From the NCBI GenBank assembly GCA_021838985.1, contig JAKCCC010000139.1:1-5955 (forward strand): a stretch of DNA of 5,955 bases, in the 5' to 3' direction. This document shows positions 5,395-5,955 of this stretch, piece after piece. A model generated the notes under the pieces. That model ran no database searches, was not told the origin of the DNA, and saw only the letters and a list, made by a program, of their open reading frames with translations. The DNA comes from Planctomycetota bacterium (lineage in GTDB: Bacteria > Planctomycetota > Phycisphaerae > WQYP01). How positions within the stretch are numbered: position 1 is the stretch's first letter; the number at the start of each line of letters is the position of its first letter. Both the position numbers and the translations under genes were made by a program.

Positions 5395-5955
5395 CTAAGC
5401 GGACTCGTCGACCAAGCGGATAGGCCCGAAGGCGGGCAAAGACCGGCCGGCGGAATCGTGGATATTACAGCTCGGATCCGTGCCGGCGCCGTAACCGATC
5501 TGGAGCGAGGTGGGATCCTTTGCCGCTGGACTTAGCTGACTGCAATAAACCATCGCCCGTGATCCATCCAGGCGGGTATCGTAAAGCAGCGGAGCGCCAG
5601 ACCGGTCGCGCAGATAAAAACCGAGCGGCCGCCCGCCCGCTTCCAGTTTTCCCGCTACTTGGCCGAATTCGAGTATAATTTGTAATTCCTGTTCGGTCGC
5701 GCGGCGACGGATGCGCCGAAGCGTGATGGGCGGGAGACTGGCCCTGGGGTGCTTAAGCAGCGCCAACATCGCTTGCGCCAGCCGCCGCCCCAGCACCTGC
5801 TGGTCGCGGCCGGAAATATGAATGATGTCGTCCAACGTCAAATCGATTGCCGGGACGGTGGCGAAATGCTGGATTTTTTCCGGCAGCAGACGCTGTTCCT
5901 CCCGCACCCTCTGCCACGCAGCGTCCGCCGCGGTATCCGACGTGATAAAACGTGA
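5395..5955 (-). CDS. Sialate O-acetylesterase-like SGNH hydrolase, C-terminal part
   Basis: Partial gene: the frame stays open through the last base of the window, so the start lies beyond 5955 and only the last 186 residues are visible. The visible part has W-x3-REEQ (about 14-21), as in the helix before the last catalytic block. AIDLTLDDIIHISG (about 36-49) contains the DxxH block V (D43, H46) that supplies the catalytic Asp and His of SGNH hydrolases. The tail contains QIGYGAGTDPSCNIHDSAG and ends with LPAFGPI. That tail is typical of sialate O-acetylesterase-type proteins (SASA family, carbohydrate esterase family 6), which remove acetyl groups from sugars and are often secreted. The nucleophile Ser block and any signal peptide are outside the window. 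GTG at 5905-5907 is an internal Val codon, not a start, because homologous sequence continues upstream of it. The stop is 2 bases from the convergent enolase-family stop. Confidence 0.8.
   Translation of the reverse strand, partial: SRFITSDTAADAAWQRVREEQRLLPEKIQHFATVPAIDLTLDDIIHISGRDQQVLGRRLAQAMLALLKHPRASLPPITLRRIRRRATEQELQIILEFGQVAGKLEAGGRPLGFYLRDRSGAPLLYDTRLDGSRAMVYCSQLSPAAKDPTSLQIGYGAGTDPSCNIHDSAGRSLPAFGPIRLVDESA

Overview
The window is GC-rich bacterial DNA with four protein-coding genes, one of them cut by the window edge, and a gene-poor left fifth holding decayed remnants and small repeats. No rRNA, tRNA or CRISPR array was seen. The gene set suggests a Verrucomicrobiota- or Planctomycetota-like bacterium: an SGNH sialate O-acetylesterase-type enzyme, a large uncharacterised enolase-superfamily protein, a stand-alone MoxR ATPase, weak Shine-Dalgarno use at some genes, and a dispersed-type hairpin reading GCAGGTC-GGGA-GACCTGC. 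This is an inference from gene content; nothing in the window is a phylogenetic marker.

Bases 1-1135 contain no intact gene. They hold a 24-base imperfect direct repeat flanking a perfect 7-bp hairpin (101-192). Next is a wrecked DDE transposase of the IS4/IS1634 type (about 195-587), with a frameshift, an in-frame stop, a large internal deletion, and Lys where the catalytic Glu of the Y-(2)-R-(3)-E-(6)-K signature should be. Three tandem GTCGCC...GGCGAC hairpins follow (627-693). Last is a minus-strand scrap of a phosphate ABC-transporter permease, pstC (809-1043). A plausible sigma-70 promoter for the next gene starts inside the pstC scrap.

Bases 1136-5955 are tightly packed. The ammonium transporter gene (1136-2602, plus) has a good ribosome binding site before a GTG start. 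Its pore has Glu in place of the first His of the twin-His pair, while every other diagnostic pore residue I checked is kept. It converges with a moxR-type AAA+ ATPase gene (2613-3719, minus) across 10 bases. The moxR start is best placed at a GTG behind an AGGAG site, much shorter than the maximal open frame. A 269-base divergent intergenic region (3720-3988) holds a candidate moxR promoter and nothing else recognisable. The enolase-superfamily gene (3989-5392, plus) keeps a full set of catalytic and metal-binding residues. It meets the C-terminal part of a sialate O-acetylesterase-like hydrolase gene (5395-5955, minus, continuing past the window end) with only 2 bases between stop codons.

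No two intact neighbouring genes share a strand, so the window shows no operon. The ammonium transporter lacks a GlnK/PII partner here, and MoxR lacks its usual DUF58/VWA partners. The enolase-like enzyme and the esterase could both serve catabolism of carbohydrate-derived acids or decorated glycans, but only adjacency suggests this.
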